The notes beneath the pieces were generated by a model. That model made no database searches, was not told the DNA's origin, and saw nothing but the letters and a program-made list of their open reading frames with translations. The translations under genes and the position numbers were made by a program. A DNA stretch of 64,000 nucleotides from Glandiceps talaboti (Eukaryota; Hemichordata; Enteropneusta; Spengelidae): contig NC_135550.1 of NCBI RefSeq assembly GCF_964340395.1, positions 23,965,176 through 24,029,175 of the forward strand. Reading direction: 5' to 3'. Below are positions 28,247 to 48,556 of the stretch, piece after piece. Position 1 is the first letter of the stretch. Every line of letters starts with the position of its first letter.

Positions 28247-31200
28247 GTTGACTACGGTGTGACTATCAAATGTAGAGTACAGACAAGAAAGGCACCATGA
28301 TTGGTGAATGGGTATTATCGGGCAGCCTGTTTTACAAGTCTAGGCTATATCTCTCAATGGTTACAAAGTTACTGTTCAAAGTTAAGGAGCACATGCAAGC
28401 TGTATATTCAAATATGACTCGCAGTATTTTACTTACTGAAGCATACTTTACTAACCTTGCAATCGAATTCAAACTAGATTTTAAGATGTATTTTTAAAAA
28501 AGATCCGATGACGTCATTTATTATGCGTAATACATACAAATAAGTCTAGGAAATCCCTACTATCAATGCCAGAAGACAATTGTGGTGTTTTAGAAGTCAT
28601 ACATTGACAACTACAATATTTTAATTGGGATTTATGGAAGTATTTTTACTTGAGTCAAAAGCTTATAACCACAGAGAAGTGGGACATGATGAGTGTATTT
28701 GGCTCACTTCTTTAATATTAAGCGATGCCTTGAACAATATCAAGCTTAGGGCACTTTTACTTGAATCGCATATAGAGGTATGTCTCCATTGGAGGCTTTT
28801 CTGTTGCTGACAGAACGTCTAGTCATACAGTAGAATGCACAGAATGGGCTAAAACATAAATTAAACTATCTTGACAAAACACTTTAACATCAGATATCAA
28901 TATTCAACACCTGTAGTACTTCAGCAAATAAGCAAGCGTTTCAAAGCTTATCTGATGGAAGAAAGTGAGGAAGTGTTATTGAAGAAATACACCAACCACA
29001 GGTCCAGGTAAACGAGCCAATCAAGCAAATCGCTCCAGACACCACTTTTAGGATGAAATGAAGATGTATGTTCAAACTGACATTGACATTGACGTTTTGG
29101 ATTCTCCCTTCGAAATTGAACTAGTACAAATGAAATATAGAACTAGAAGTGTAAATGTACTCAACCTTGGTAATGGATGGAGTATTCAATGTCAAGGTAA
29201 TGCTAAAGCATGCGTTAAAGTAAAGATTGGTGAATTGATAAGTATCGGGTTCATTAAACTGCATGTTGGTCAATCGTCAAAGTCATCTTACCAACTTTGA
29301 TGGACAGACAAAAGACAGACATTTGGCTTTAAGCTTATTATCAGCTAGCGTCGTCGTAAGTGAATTAATTTGAAATAAGCATTTGAATTATTAATACAAC
29401 AGCAAACATTCATGATGAACGTACAGAACGATTCGGCATAACAGTTTCAACAGTCACCTTCTTGACTGGATATGGTGAAAGATGTTAACAACTTTTACCT
29501 GAGTTGAGTGGACATTAATTATTACATAAATCATATTTACAGGATCCACTTAATGGTGGATCTACGTTGGTTATACCAAAATTGCAGAAGACTTGTCTAG
29601 GTAAACGCAATCTCCACTCTGCACACGTTGTAGTATAAAAGCCGATTTGTTGGCCTGTGTTCACTTGCAAGCTAAAATAATTGTCAGAATTTTATATCTC
29701 GGTAGATTTCACCGATATGTGTCTAGTGAGGGGGAATTGTATACGAAAAAATTAAAGCATATAACGGATTACGAACAATCATATTATGTAGATTTGGTGA
29801 TCTCTTAGTTTCACTAGATATTTTCCAGTCAGATTTTCCCCACTTACTTCAAAGCCATCATCTATCAAAGTTATAAAAGGTCTTTTGGGGTCACTAGTTC
29901 TTTATAGTGGCTACAGATATCAATAATCTAACAACGTGAATAATGTTTCCACTATGTAACTCTCTTTTTTTTAAACCAGGCGTATGTGAGTTTTAGTCTT
30001 TTCTTTACAAACACAAAGCATTGCAAGTTTTATTAGATTTGATATCAGGTATAGTGAAGCCTACCAATTGACCTTTTATTACTAGTCGTTTCTTTGTCCA
30101 ATATATTCACAGCAATAAATCTCTGTTTGATAAGCCTTGAATGTGTTGACATGTACGGTGGACCATGATCGTTAAATTCATGTTGTGGCAGGCTGTGAGC
30201 ATCCTCTCAAATTCGAGCATATATCATTCATTTTTTTCTTCAAAACATCAGTCTACCATCTGTAATCTTTTCTATTTCTGAATAAAATTTAATATTTCCT
30301 CCTGACATAGTTGACTACATACACAATTCATTAGATGAGATGTCGGTTAACTTTAAGTTTAAGGTAATCATTAAAATATTAATTTTTTTAATGTACAGTC
30401 TTTGCCGTTAAATGTCATATAAACTGATAATTATTACGACCTATATGAAATTTCCATTGTTATTAGGTACACGACATTAACGAAAATTCATATTAATAAT
30501 GAATGATAGTAGTAGTGAAGGTTTTTACGATTCTATATATAATTGATTGGTGATTCGTGCTACTGATAATGTGAAAGACAATCAAGTTACATGCTATATA
30601 GCTTAGGGAAATTATGTGACAGTAAAACAATGAATTCCGGAGACACGAACTCGGTTCAGAGAGACACAAGCAGAAAACTCTATTCTATAAATAGTAATTC
30701 ATAAATACCCCTCCTGAGCTTATATACCTATATTCTTAATAAAACCTAAACCCCTTGTGCCATGAAGTGGAATTACACAAGATATTACTATGGAAAAATT
30801 TCCGACAATTAGACACGTAGTCGAAATCTATATTACACTATGGGGAGACACACTATGCAATTTTACTTCGTCTCCTTGAATTGTATTGTGCCGTCATCAC
30901 CGTTAGGTTTGACCCTGTGAGCACATATTCGATATAACCTTTAATCATGCCATGATAATACTCTTAAAGCCATCGCTCTACATTCCTATTTGAAAAAAAC
31001 CCTTCATCCAACATCTAGTTTGGTTGTGTTGAAATGAATACCGTAAGTATACTATCAAGCACGGGAAACAAATGATTTATATGTATACAAATCATTACAC
31101 ATTATAGCCTTGCAATGTTAGCCACGGGAGCCTAATCGGATGTGTACGTATATTACATTCCTTGTTGAAGCTATTTTGTTTGTGAATACTGCGTGCATAA

Positions 31201-32907
31201 TGTATAATCAAATTTCTAGACAGTCTTTTTTTAAGTGGGGAGATGAACCTCTTAAATCATAAGATCTTGAGCCTTTCGGTCTTGCTTTATTTCAGAACTA
31301 CGTAATAGTTAACATACATAATGAAAGTAGTTTTTCACCTTTGCAAATACTTCTGTGATGTAACTTACTATTCGGGAAACTGGATTAACAATATGGTAAT
31401 AATTGATTTATGACATAAGCTTAATAGCAGACATATAAGAGAGTGATACGTACAAAATACAATACAATAAATTAAAAATGATATGAATAACATATATCTC
31501 AGTGGGGTCACCATGTTAGAAAGGTCTTCTGGAACAGTCATTCATGTGTGTGTTATGTATGTGTCATGTATGGTAACTAGAATTGTTTGGTCTAATTTAA
31601 GTAAAGTTATGATTATTATTTAAATTCAACTAATTAGTGATGTAACATGGCGTGTTTGCAGCGTTAAGGTCAGTATTATTTGAAAGTGCTTGTTAACTAT
31701 TCATGTTATCATACATCCATTTTTAATGTATAAAGCACACTTCAGGGCAAACCTGATACACAGATACATAAAGGAATGTTCCTACATGTTACATTTATCA
31801 TATGAGAACGGATTTATATTTTTCAAAATCCTATGCTTAATACAAATCCTTCAAATATTACAAAGTTGCTCGTAGCGATATGAACACGCAAGGCTTTCCA
31901 TTTGCGTCATGGCTGTACTTTTCTATAGGCCTGACATGCATCAACCTATCACCTAATATTACCACTTTAGCCAAACATGAATTCCAATAAGTCATTAAAA
32001 ATTACGTGTTAACTTTGACGCGTTATTATTTGCATCGACTATGCGCATCGTGTCGCCACAATAAGCTGTCTGGCTGTAATAATCCTTACTGCATGCAGTC
32101 ACGTTCATAGCATCGTCACTCCACGTTCTTAGACGGATAAAAGACATAGCAGGGTTTGAAAGCCAAATGGGTCAAATTTAAAGTATGTATACCACGAAAT
32201 ATATACTTCAACAAACATCTTGATATTCATATTCATGGACTGATATGTTTGTATTCTTTTAATTCACTCACAATTTCCTTATCTTAAAGTCCATTCCTGT
32301 TTGGTCAGCTATGTTGTTTTGATAGGACTACTACAAATGTTACAAATTTATACGATACACCATAACACTGATTGTTAAAGAAAATTACCCTACAATATCT
32401 TGATTACTTTTCCTCCAGTTCTATTATTCGAATGTCTGATCAATATCGTGTCAACAACGTTGTGTATAATCTTAGGTTTGGAATATCGACCATTGATGTA
32501 TTCCGACAAAATACTAACAAGTTATAGACATTACAGTTCAAATATGTACCGCCTTTTTACCAGGTTTTAAGATATTAGGGTGAAGTAACGATGTCAGTAA
32601 AAACAGAGCAGTGAAGTATAAACCACACACTTTATGCATTGAGTACATAAATGTGCTGTCTTGAAATAATTGGATGATTCCAAGCTGTTCTGGATAATGT
32701 AAAATGACGCAACAGTTCTATTTTACAACAACCTGGACGACGGATTTCAATTACAGTCGCTATAGTCCCTGTGTAAAAGTTAAATGTGATATATATCACA
32801 ACGAAACAGTTTCCTTAAAAGCAATGTTGTGTACACGGTAGCCGAAAGTGGTAGTACCTATGTTAAGAGAATGATCAAAGAGTAATAATGTTATCTTCTG
32901 AGCTGTT

Positions 32908-33080
32908 GGATAAAATGTGATGTTCCCAGTAAGATAGTACAAGTACACTTTGCACATTTATGGACATGACGGTTTTCAGACATAAACCAAAATCACACGT
33001 GGGATAAAATGCAGTATTTCCGGTAAGATATTAAAAGGATGCTCCGTAAGTTTATGATTATGAAGGTCTTTCATAGAGCG
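32908..33080. repeat. Two-copy tandem duplication, ~91-bp period
   Basis: GGATAAAATG--.T.TT.CC.GTAAGATA, followed by a TTATG-A-TATGA segment, occurs at 32908 and again at 33001. Diverged; no function recognised. Confidence 0.45.
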
Positions 33081-33479
33081 AACAGTGGAGCTTAGATAAT
33101 AACATCTCCATTTCTGGAGTAATGACTACTAGAACGTCAGAGGAAACAAGAAAGATAGTGAAACCCCTAAGGCCTGTCATTGAAAATTATAGTGGCATGG
33201 TATATACCTTTCCTGTCATGTCTTTCGATATTATAAAGGCACATGAAAATCTAACCAATCACATTTCCCTTTTTACATTCACTCCTACCTTCTTCCTACT
33301 CATACAACCACGCCAGGAACTTTTTTGTGCCTTTTTTTTGCCGCAAGTCAATAGTTGCAAACAATTACCTGCATTGAGTCGTGACTAAGACGGTCGATTT
33401 TCTTGTAAAATATAAAGCTCTCTTTGAATCATAGTAGTTTGGAGATCACGGTAGTATGTTATTATTACTATTATTGTTA

Positions 33480-33508
33480 TTGGTGGTGGTGGTGGTGGTG
33501 GTGGTGGC
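33480..33508 (+). repeat. (GGT)n microsatellite
   Basis: About nine GGT units preceded by TTA/TTG triplets. Closely spaced G pairs could allow a weak quadruplex. Confidence 0.9.
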
Positions 33509-33798
33509 CGCAATCTGTGTGATACCCCTTTTTGTCGTTATTGTTTGTTTTTCATGTCAGTGAAGGATACTGTCATGATAATACTAACACATAGCAAGTA
33601 TACTTAAACCAAAACTCAGTTTAATTCGACTCAGGAGACATTGACTTATACATATGCGCGAGTTTCAACCGAATTTGGCTTATATTTGCATTTGGCCGTC
33701 ACTTTTATATAACAATAACATCATTGATTTGATGGTGAAATGAACAAATGTTCCTCTATTTGCGCGTGCGTTTTTGTGTTTACATAGAGATTGAACAA

Positions 33799-33940
33799 TA
33801 CATACATACATACATACATACATACATACATACATACATACATACACACATACATACACACACATGCAAGCATACATACATACATACATACATACATACA
33901 TACATACATACATACATACATACATACATACATACATACA
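33799..33940 (+). repeat. (CATA)n microsatellite
   Basis: About 35 tetramers, interrupted at 33845-33873 by CACA-rich units. The Tyr-Val-Cys-Met frames on the other strand are artefacts. Confidence 0.95.
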
Positions 33941-34832
33941 CACTTTTGAACCTGTCTCTACAATTCAAACAGCGACCGTGAATTTCATATTACTCCGGCG
34001 GTATACAGGGCAGGGGGAGTTTGCAACAAATGACTCATTGAATTTTTTTCAAAGTTACGATGAACACTAGAACACTGTTAAACCGCCTTAGTTTTATATC
34101 GAAAATATTGAATTGTGAATTTATCACTTGTGTTAACAATAATTCCTAAGAAACAATAGATGACAGGTCTGTATGAGAAGCATGGATACACGAAGCATTA
34201 GAGTAGCTAATAAGACAGTACATTATATATTAAGATGGCGCAATCAGTATATTGTGCTATCAAAAATCAAAGTAACTTAAAGCTTTGTTGAACTCGGGGG
34301 GTTCGTTGAAACATGTGTACGGTGATTAATCATTATTTACTGTGTCACGCTTTCGGTTTTCGCTTCTGATTGATCTACGACACTACAGTTATTTCAAATC
34401 ATCAATCATAATGTCAGACTTCTTCGATTGTCAAATATACGTTGAACAATGTCACCACCAAATCTTACGAGTATTCATGTAGGAGGGTGATTTTATTTTT
34501 ACAAGAGCCTGTGATACGACGTTCGGTTCTTATGTTTGATGAGCATGGTAAAAGTTTCGTTCAGATAGTTGTACTAAACACATTGTCGAATGATCGTCAT
34601 AAAATGTCTAGAAATTCAATTCCTATGCTTTGGCGCGCAATTTTGGACAACATTGATCAAATTTCAACAAAACGCTCCCACATATATCATATTTAGTAAG
34701 CTTATGTATTTTCGAAGAAAAGATTTATTTGCAATACGCGTTCAGGCAGAACATCAAAGGGTTGATTAGGAAGATAATAATGTTATTGATATTGCAACAG
34801 CCAACGTAATAAAAAGTAAATAAATAAAAAAC

Positions 34833-34918
34833 AACAAAAACAAACAAACAAACAAACAAACAAACAAACAAACAAACAAACACACAGAAACAGAAACAGA
34901 AACAGAAACAGAAACAGA
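34833..34918 (+). repeat. (CAAA)n then (CAGAAA)n array
   Basis: A tetramer array (about 34841-34880) passes into a hexamer array (34885-34918), all purine-rich with C. Confidence 0.95.
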
Positions 34919-35739
34919 ATAAAAGATGCAAGGACGAAAGATTCAAAGCCGCAATTGCAATTCATAAAAAAATGTTATTCTAGAATTAGTCTAATCGTAC
35001 ACTGGAATTGTAATAAATTGAATGCATTCTAGAGCTTGTGCGTGATTATTCCATCTAAAGAGGAATCACATGTGCCACTCTACTCAGGAAGCCCGTGGAC
35101 AAATATTGAGGTAGTCTTGCAGTACTGATATTATTACACGTCGATCTTTTGGCAATTTCTACTTCATTCGAGTCATCATTAGATTTTGTCTTACGGCTAA
35201 GTTAAATCGTACTGATTCAGGTTTTTTTTCGAGACTACGTAATGCCTATGTTTTTGTATTTGCGGCACAATTTTGTTTTGCCCTTCAGTTGCTTTCACGT
35301 TGTCCAACAGACGTAAATGTATGTAGTTGACTTTGAAAAAACCCATAAGAAATATCATATTTTGACTTGAAAACTGTTGTTCAGATTTTTATTCCAGGGT
35401 CAAGCATCGTCAATATCACACCTTCTAAAAAACTTTGAGCACGACGTGTTTACTTTTCTCCTGTTGGCATTATTATCCTTCTTACTCTAATTTGCTGTAC
35501 AACAGTGATTTTTGCCAGATGCGTCAAACAGTTCTTGTGATTGAGCTCGAGAATAGTTTAGTAGTAGCTTGATGGGCCATTGTCCTTGTGGGTGGTTTCC
35601 TGTAAACAACAGCATAATATTCAACACCAGCAAGTCAATTTTAACCAGATGTATAAAACTGAAAGCCTTCCGCAAAGGCAAAAACCATAGATTTTTGATG
35701 CTACACACATTTTTGGAAAGTAAAATTCTGAACTATATT

Positions 35740-36150
35740 TGAAGCTCTCATACTTAAGATATTGCCTAAGTATCAAAAACTCATTAATTATGCAAAAGAA
35801 CCATTAAGATTATAAACTACATCAACAAATTTTAAAGGATAGGCGCACTTGTTTACCATAAAAGCATGTAGTAAAGTATCTGAATTTAAAGCTTGTCCAA
35901 TTATCAAAAAATAGTATTTATGCAAATCACACATCACAATTAAAAAATACATAAACACTACATCAAACAGGTGTGCTTTGTTATGGTTTATGTATGTACT
36001 AAATTATATATTAATTTGAAAGTTTGCTTTCTTCAGATATAGCCTAATTACCGAAAACAAATAATTATGCAAATTACTCATTAAAAATATAAGAAACTTT
36101 ATAGGACATGTGCGTTTTGTTATGGTTAACACAAGTACCACTATAAGGCA
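35740..36150. repeat. Old tandem repeat, about 3 units of 130-150 bp
   Basis: Units share ATTATC.AAAAA, TATGCAAA (at about 35790, 35920 and 36067), an ACTACATCAA-type segment and GTGCG/CTTTGTTATGGTT. ATGCAAAT octamers recur. No coding frame. Confidence 0.55.
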
Positions 36151-36966
36151 AGATTATCTCATATCGAGGTCGCCGTATTGCTGAGATTGAGATTGGACAG
36201 AGCTTTTAGTGTGTTTGATTGATACTAGTGAAATGTGCTGCTAGTAAAGAACACGACTTTCATAATATCATTTTTCCCTGACCATTCAATCATACATAAC
36301 TCCTCGATGAAACTTCAGTGAGAGAAATCAACGATATGGTCATGTTTCGGCGGCAGTTATCGAAACGTAATCAGACTAAATCTATCAGGCTGTAAAACTA
36401 GATCTATACTCTCTATAGTCTCTCTCTTTTGAGAGGAATATGTTATTGTCAGGATTGTTTGTACAAATCTGTTGACAGTAAAAAATAAACCTGATGTAAA
36501 GTGAATCTCCAGCGATGTGTTCAGTTAACAGCTGACGAATTGCAAACATGGCAGCCACGACCGCTTGAATAAAATGTATTTTCTTGTTCTTTCAAAATGT
36601 GTACCCTGATTTGACAACTCCTAATTAGAGAAGTATTTCAGTTCAATAAGCAAAGTATTGCATATCTCAGTTTTACCGTCTTTCCTGTCATCATTGGACA
36701 ATTACGTTTATCGTATAAATGTCAAACTTCATCAATTATGCAAAGTGGGGTATTAATATGTACATTATATGGTATAAATGTTAAGACACTGTGACAGCAT
36801 GGGTTGTAAGTTCGATGAGTAATTTTTAAGACTGAAGTAAAAAATTCGATTCTGATATGCTGAATTATTCAGTGCAATGCTGAATTTGCGTGTTCATGTT
36901 GGACTTGTCAATAGAGCATTATACAGAAGAGAAGTGTCGGCTTCATCATAGTACACCTAACACAGT

Positions 36967-37005
36967 AAACTTCAGCAAATAAGCAGTGCATCCCTAAAGC
37001 TTATT
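36967..37005 (+). repeat. Short dispersed similarity to 28918-28960
   Basis: Both sites have ACTTCAGCAAATAAGCA followed 12-14 bases later by AAAGCTTAT. Probably relics of one repeat family; extent unclear. Confidence 0.4.
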
Positions 37006-38873
37006 GGATTATAGACAGAATTTGTTGTTGTAGTTTGAATTGTGGATATATTTATTGCCGAGGAGCGATTTGCTTTCATGACGAATAAACATGTTTCCGG
37101 TGATAGGTAGGTAGATTAACATGACCAGGTGTGTGTATTTATTAACCAGACGGGCTGATGATCAACTGTTCATTTCTTAATACCATACAGACATACTTAT
37201 CAGCTGAACCGGACAATACAAACCACTTCAAGTGGATGCATCAAAATAAATCCCCAATTACTCAGATAGTGGTGATCGCGGACGAGTGGTATGTTTTTAA
37301 CCATCTTCTGTCAACTGTGTTTGGTTACGTAGATGCAAAGCAATAGAAAGGCTTACCATATACCATTTGATATATAACAGCGATGAATTTCAGATTTGAG
37401 ATAGATTTATCAACAAGACAAAACTTAGAAATAGACTTATCTGCGACATCATATATTATCTGCATATCATGACTAATGCAAAACTGAATAATAAGATAAC
37501 TATTAATATAAAACAAATTCCCTTTTTTACTTAGTAATTAGATTCATATCACTGAATAATTACAGAGTAGATATGGGAGACCAAGCCCATTAACTGTACG
37601 TAGAAGCTGTTTGCTATACTTCTTAAAAGGTATTTGTGATAAAAATTACAATACTTTGACAGATTTATGACATCGATATACCGAATCACTGTGTATACGC
37701 TATTTCCAGTGATTTACAATGGCCAGGGGTATGTATATGCAAAAGAGTTTTTAAAAGACAATTAGTCTTTTACAATTTAGTATAATTATGTCATTATACA
37801 ATTATATGTCATATCAATGTATTTCTTTGTCGTTATTCCCATAGATGAATTGGAAGCTGTAAAATCATAAATTAGGATATAATAAAGGGATTCACTGTTA
37901 TTTCTCATTAGTTTATTGGTAGTTCGCTCGTGTGTCAGGATTACATGTAATTAGTTCAATTTACTCCATGAGTTTATCATTAGTATCTAAACAGCTAACT
38001 TACTAGAGGTTGTATTTATATGAGGAGTGGAGCGTTTCATTTTGAAAATGGAAAAATAGCACATGAAGGGACAGGGAGATAATTTGGGCAACATGACGAC
38101 AGATATTAATCAAAACTAATTTTAATAAAATTACCATTTTAGTATCTGGAAACTGATTAAGCTACCTCCCTCTCGCTTCAAATCGTGATCCACATACCTT
38201 CTGTCACATTTCACATGGTAGCGTTTAAGATTATGATAACTGTTAAAGCCTGAACATAGGGTGGCGTATAATGTGGACTTGGCAGTGAGTATTCTTGATT
38301 CGTTTGTGTCTTCTTACATTGGACAATTAAAAAACTAGTTCCCTTGATTTTCAGAAATTATTGATGACACACCTTCCATGAAAACTGGAAACGGTTACTC
38401 ATACTGTGTTCAAACACAAAATTTACCGCCAGTGCGGCGCCGGCGTAGTTTGTACAGGCACACTTTTCTATTGCCAACGTCATCTTGGCCAGTAGCGTAT
38501 GTATCTAATTCATGTATTTCATAACAAATCATAATTACTTTAGCTGACAGATCGATTCAGTTCAACAACAATAATTTCATTTTGTAGATACGGTTCATAA
38601 TGGAAGTAAAGTAACACCTGGGATTTATAAAAAAAAAAACATACAAAAGATTGAATTGCCTAATGAACTTATTTGAATGGTGATGACGTGTATGCGATCC
38701 TTCACGAAATGACCAGATGTGTCATTGTGTAGTGTCTTCAAGACGATTGAGAATGCAATACAGCCAATTAAAATGTTAGCTAATTAGCAGTTGTGATCTT
38801 TACATAGGCTAATACGTGAGTAATCAGAAAGTTAGGTTCCATTCTTGATATTTCGTTTTACAACATCACCATT

Positions 38874-38891
38874 GCGCGCGCGTGTGTGTCT

Positions 38892-38942
<51 letters not shown>
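38874..38942 (+). repeat. (GCGC)(GT)n microsatellite
   Basis: GCGCGCGCGTGTGTGT followed by TCTCTCT and some 28 GT units; an alternating purine-pyrimidine tract with Z-DNA potential. Confidence 0.95.
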
Positions 38943-38946
<4 letters not shown>

Positions 38947-40549
38947 TCACAGTGCGTATTCATTATGTCCCTGAAGACATACACTTTTAGGTAAGATCCT
39001 CTATTTTATTAACAACCCATCAATGAGCTACCCAGTGTATTAAACGCCCTTACAACACTGTACATGATTTAAATATTAAATGGATTCGTAAATCAAGGCT
39101 AGTCTCGAAGGGTTACTTTGTATGTATAAACGGTATGATTCGTGCACATGGCTTACACAACTCAGTACAGATGATTGCTATGTTTACAGAGTGATAGAGA
39201 GGCTTGTAAGTGATAATGGTGGAAATATACCGGTTGTAGCATTGCAATGTAGTTTTAGAATTAAGAGACAATTGAAAATTCAAAAATCTTTTACATTTGA
39301 TCGATCCAATATTTAGTATGATTTCCCATGTTATATAAAGTGTTCATTGAGATGTAGAGAATAATACATTAATCAGATTAGATGATTGATGTAAAAATAG
39401 GTCTAAAATGTAGAAGTTGGTCATAAAAATGTCTCGACCATGGATACTGGTATATACGCATTCATAAGCTAGAGAGATCTTTGAGAGAGAGAACGTGAGA
39501 AATATGGTCTTGTTGGTGTACTACTGAGATGAGGTCACGTTATAGTCCATTTCAAGTAGCGGTTCGTTCGCTACGTCAGATTTCGCAAAATTAGATTCTT
39601 TTTTGACATATTATGTATAGTACACATTCTGAAAGAAGGAACTGATAGATGGTTACATTTAATCAATGACAATCAATACCGACGATATGTCGACATAGAA
39701 CCCTTTTGTCAATTTAATGATGCTATAACTGAATATGTTCTACTAAATGAAAGTCGCCATTTTCATACTGCATATCATATCTGCTGCATATATTTATCTC
39801 GGAAAGCTCCCTCAGTGGTGGCTTTTAGATAAAGGTATTTTGGTGACTTTTAGTTTTTCGAACGGAAACGATACAAAGTCTTGCCAAATCAAGGCCATCA
39901 CCTTTTCTTTGATCATGAATGGTATTATAGCATGCTAATTTTCTTTGAATTATATCAAAAGCAAAGAAAAGTTGTAATTGTAAGCCCCTAGATTACTAGA
40001 ACATAGGATGGAAAGAGTCGAATTTCAGCAAAGACAAATATGGTTTTGGGAAGACGAAAAACCCGAACGTTCATCATATTTAAACAAAAGTTCCCCAACA
40101 ACCTTTACCGCATCCATAGTATGGAGTAAGTAAGTCATGTCTGTTCCAAAAAGGGGTATTAAAATCCCTAGCAACAAAGACCACGCCCATATAGTTCAGC
40201 AATATATTTAAATACCAAAGTACTAGTAAAACGTTATGTTTACGAATCTTTGATAGACAATGAGCCTTTTTCGCGTGGTGATATATAACACTAACACCAT
40301 AACAACGAAAACAACAGCAACTTGAACGACAACATATTTTCATACCATACACTTACTAGGCCTACTGATCGAAAGCGATATACACTACTAGGGACTGGCA
40401 ACAAAGTACATTTGTACAGAGTGTTTTTAGAAGTTCGGGGCATGAAAAAGATTGCCCCTCCCCCATGACCTTGCTAAAAAAATTACTGCCCCTCCCCTCG
40501 TCTATCTTTGGAGTATATGAGATCAAAAATATCACTTAAAAAAATAGAC

Positions 40550-40620
40550 ACCCCCACCCCCCAAAAAAAACAAAAAAACAAAACAAAACAAAACAAAACA
40601 AACACCAAAACAAACAAACC
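40550..40620 (+). repeat. C/A-rich tract with (AAAAC)n
   Basis: CACCCCCACCCCCC followed by A-runs and AAAAC/AAAC units. It lies in a locally C-rich stretch (40456-40700) with CCCCTCCCC motifs. No gene. Confidence 0.85.
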
Positions 40621-41753
40621 ACTATTAGCGACCCTCTCCCATAAACACCTGCCTCCCTATTGGAAGAGAATGTGTATCGAAGCATGCCCCCTTGCGGTCG
40701 GAAGATGGGATATAGCTTAAAATGAGAAATAAAGCAGAAAGAAACAGACTGAGTATATCAGTGGCAGAGCGTATCATTATGGTCGCAGTAGTATGTCGCC
40801 CTCTACAGTGTCGATACAGTTAATCTATTATCGAACACGTCAAAATTATGAACAAGTTTTTATTTTTCCATATGTAAATTTATGAGTGTGCAACGCTCAA
40901 ATATGGACCGTTCCAGACTATTTATTTTGATGATGTCTGCGTATAATGAAACTCTACGAAAAAAAAATATTCTAAAATCAGTTTTAAGGTGACCAATGTC
41001 GACACATTCCCAATATCAGTTTCTTGATGAAAAAATTGTACACTGTCACCGATCTTTGCCTTTTCTCTGAAATGCACTGCTGACATGATGATTTTTGATT
41101 ATTTCTGATATTCATCTGTGCCAGTTATAGGAATGGGCGTTGTTTTGGCATTCCGGTTTATGACAAATTGAATAATAAATCCTCAGTGTAACTATTCAGG
41201 ATAACGCCATATGGTAGTAGCCTCCTGTGTATCTATATACACAATATCAATTTTCAAATTTTGTCCTGAGTTATGATATGAATTATTATATTAACCCTTT
41301 TTTGCACTGCTGTTATAAGCTTAGCCTACGATTTGATCATGATTTTAGTTTTTCTATAGTTGAGCAACGGGTAGCCAACGTGTGAATCTATCATGTATAA
41401 TATAAACACGTCAACCATCAAATTCAAAGGTCATTAAACATATAACCCTGTACAGAGTTTTCCAGTGACTTGTTTTTTGTAATTAAATTGCCTGCGTCAC
41501 AGCGAAAAAAAAATGACTAGAACATTCTTTTAAAAAGGAAGATCTGTATATTTGATTTTTTTTCTTTAAAACTTACATATTACTCGCTGAGAAATCCGAA
41601 GTTGATCGTATAACTTAAAAACACTTCATCATTTCAGATCATAAGTCTGCTATAATATTAGAACTTGTCAACATCGACCACATGATGCATGATGTATGGC
41701 GACGAGCACGACACCGAGCACTGGAGGTCACAATTAACATCCGTCATGAATAA

Positions 41754-47534
<5,781 letters not shown>

Positions 47535-48556
47535 ACACCTTTAATACAAGTCAGAAGTCTTGTGCAGAGTATGAAATATGAGAACAACATCTCTAAAAAT
47601 TAACGTTATAACCTGCCCCATACCTAGGTGTCAGTAGGTTACAAGAAGTAAGCGGAGTAGTCTAGATCTCAAATCTAGTGCAATGGAGTACAAACATGTA
47701 CATGATGTCTCACAGTTTTTTTCCCATATATATATATCTATATCTATATCACTACCTTTATTTTATTATCCATACATATATAGCTGTATTTTACATCTTT
47801 ACAACTCATATTCTGGTGAAAGAATTGATTCAGAAGTTATAATTGTATCTTTTGTGTCTATTAAGTATTAATTTTATGTGTATTCATGAGGTTTTCCACT
47901 GTTTTGTGTTTTCAGCATTTAGATTTTATGCTGTCACGCTGCAATAAGTATGTCTATACAATATATTTGTCCGCACTGCCATTTTTTGTGTTGGAAACTC
48001 TGTTAGCCTTCTCCAAGCTCATTACGAAGATATCTGTATCAATCTCAATAACGCAGTTTCAAGTGAAATTAAAGATGTGAACATAGGGTGCAATTTTTGA
48101 AATCGAATTTAGTCATTGGCTATCTCTTTACAAAAGGGAAACTATCACTAAGTTAACAAGGCCGGGGCTTGGAATGATCATTTTTGGTCAAACTATTATG
48201 ATAGTGCAGTCACTTTTGTTGTGGCAGCTCCTTTGATGCCAGAGCAATATATACAAGCATGACATGCTAAAGGGTTAGTGGGACAAAAAAGCCTGCAACT
48301 TAAATCCACATATAGATGATTTCTGAGTATTATAATAGTGATAACTTGAAACCATGCTTTTAGTTTTATTAGATGCGCATTAAGAAAAGTTCATTTGTAC
48401 TGTAGCGGCCACTAGTCATTTAACACACAGTACATATAAATAAGTATTTTTAGTAATTATGATATGTTGTACTCGTGGAACTGTAAACCACAAGGTGATA
48501 TTACATATATTTAAGACCAAAGATTACAAAATATGGTTCATGTTGGTGTTATACAG
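47535..48556 (+). other. Sequence just downstream of the ZFYVE21 stop, probable 3' UTR
   Basis: Starts at the end of the stop codon. The first plausible poly(A) signals are ATTAAA at 48068-48073 and AATAAA at 48567-48572. No other gene is seen. It is CpG-poor like the introns upstream, which supports its being part of the same transcribed domain. Confidence 0.45.

Larger units (their letters stand above)
28247..33798. other. Intergenic, no gene recognised
   Basis: Contains the short duplication at 32908-33080 and the GGT array. An 80-codon plus-strand frame at 29058-29300 has a balanced composition but no recognisable domain and no splice-supported continuation. Confidence 0.5.
33941..41696. 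other. Intergenic upstream of ZFYVE21, no gene recognised
   Basis: Holds simple repeats and the tandem repeat at 35.7-36.2 kb. A 63-codon plus-strand frame at 39747-39938 begins with a hydrophobic, signal-like stretch but has no supported continuation. Confidence 0.5.

Noticed and set aside
33680-33981. Several frames with Tyr-Val-Cys-Met or Ile-His-Thr-Tyr repeats
   Set aside because: Translation of the (CATA)n array in different frames, not a repeat protein.
39747-39938. Frame starting with a hydrophobic, signal-peptide-like stretch
   Set aside because: A single short frame with no donor leading to a convincing second exon; hydrophobic starts are common in AT-rich DNA.
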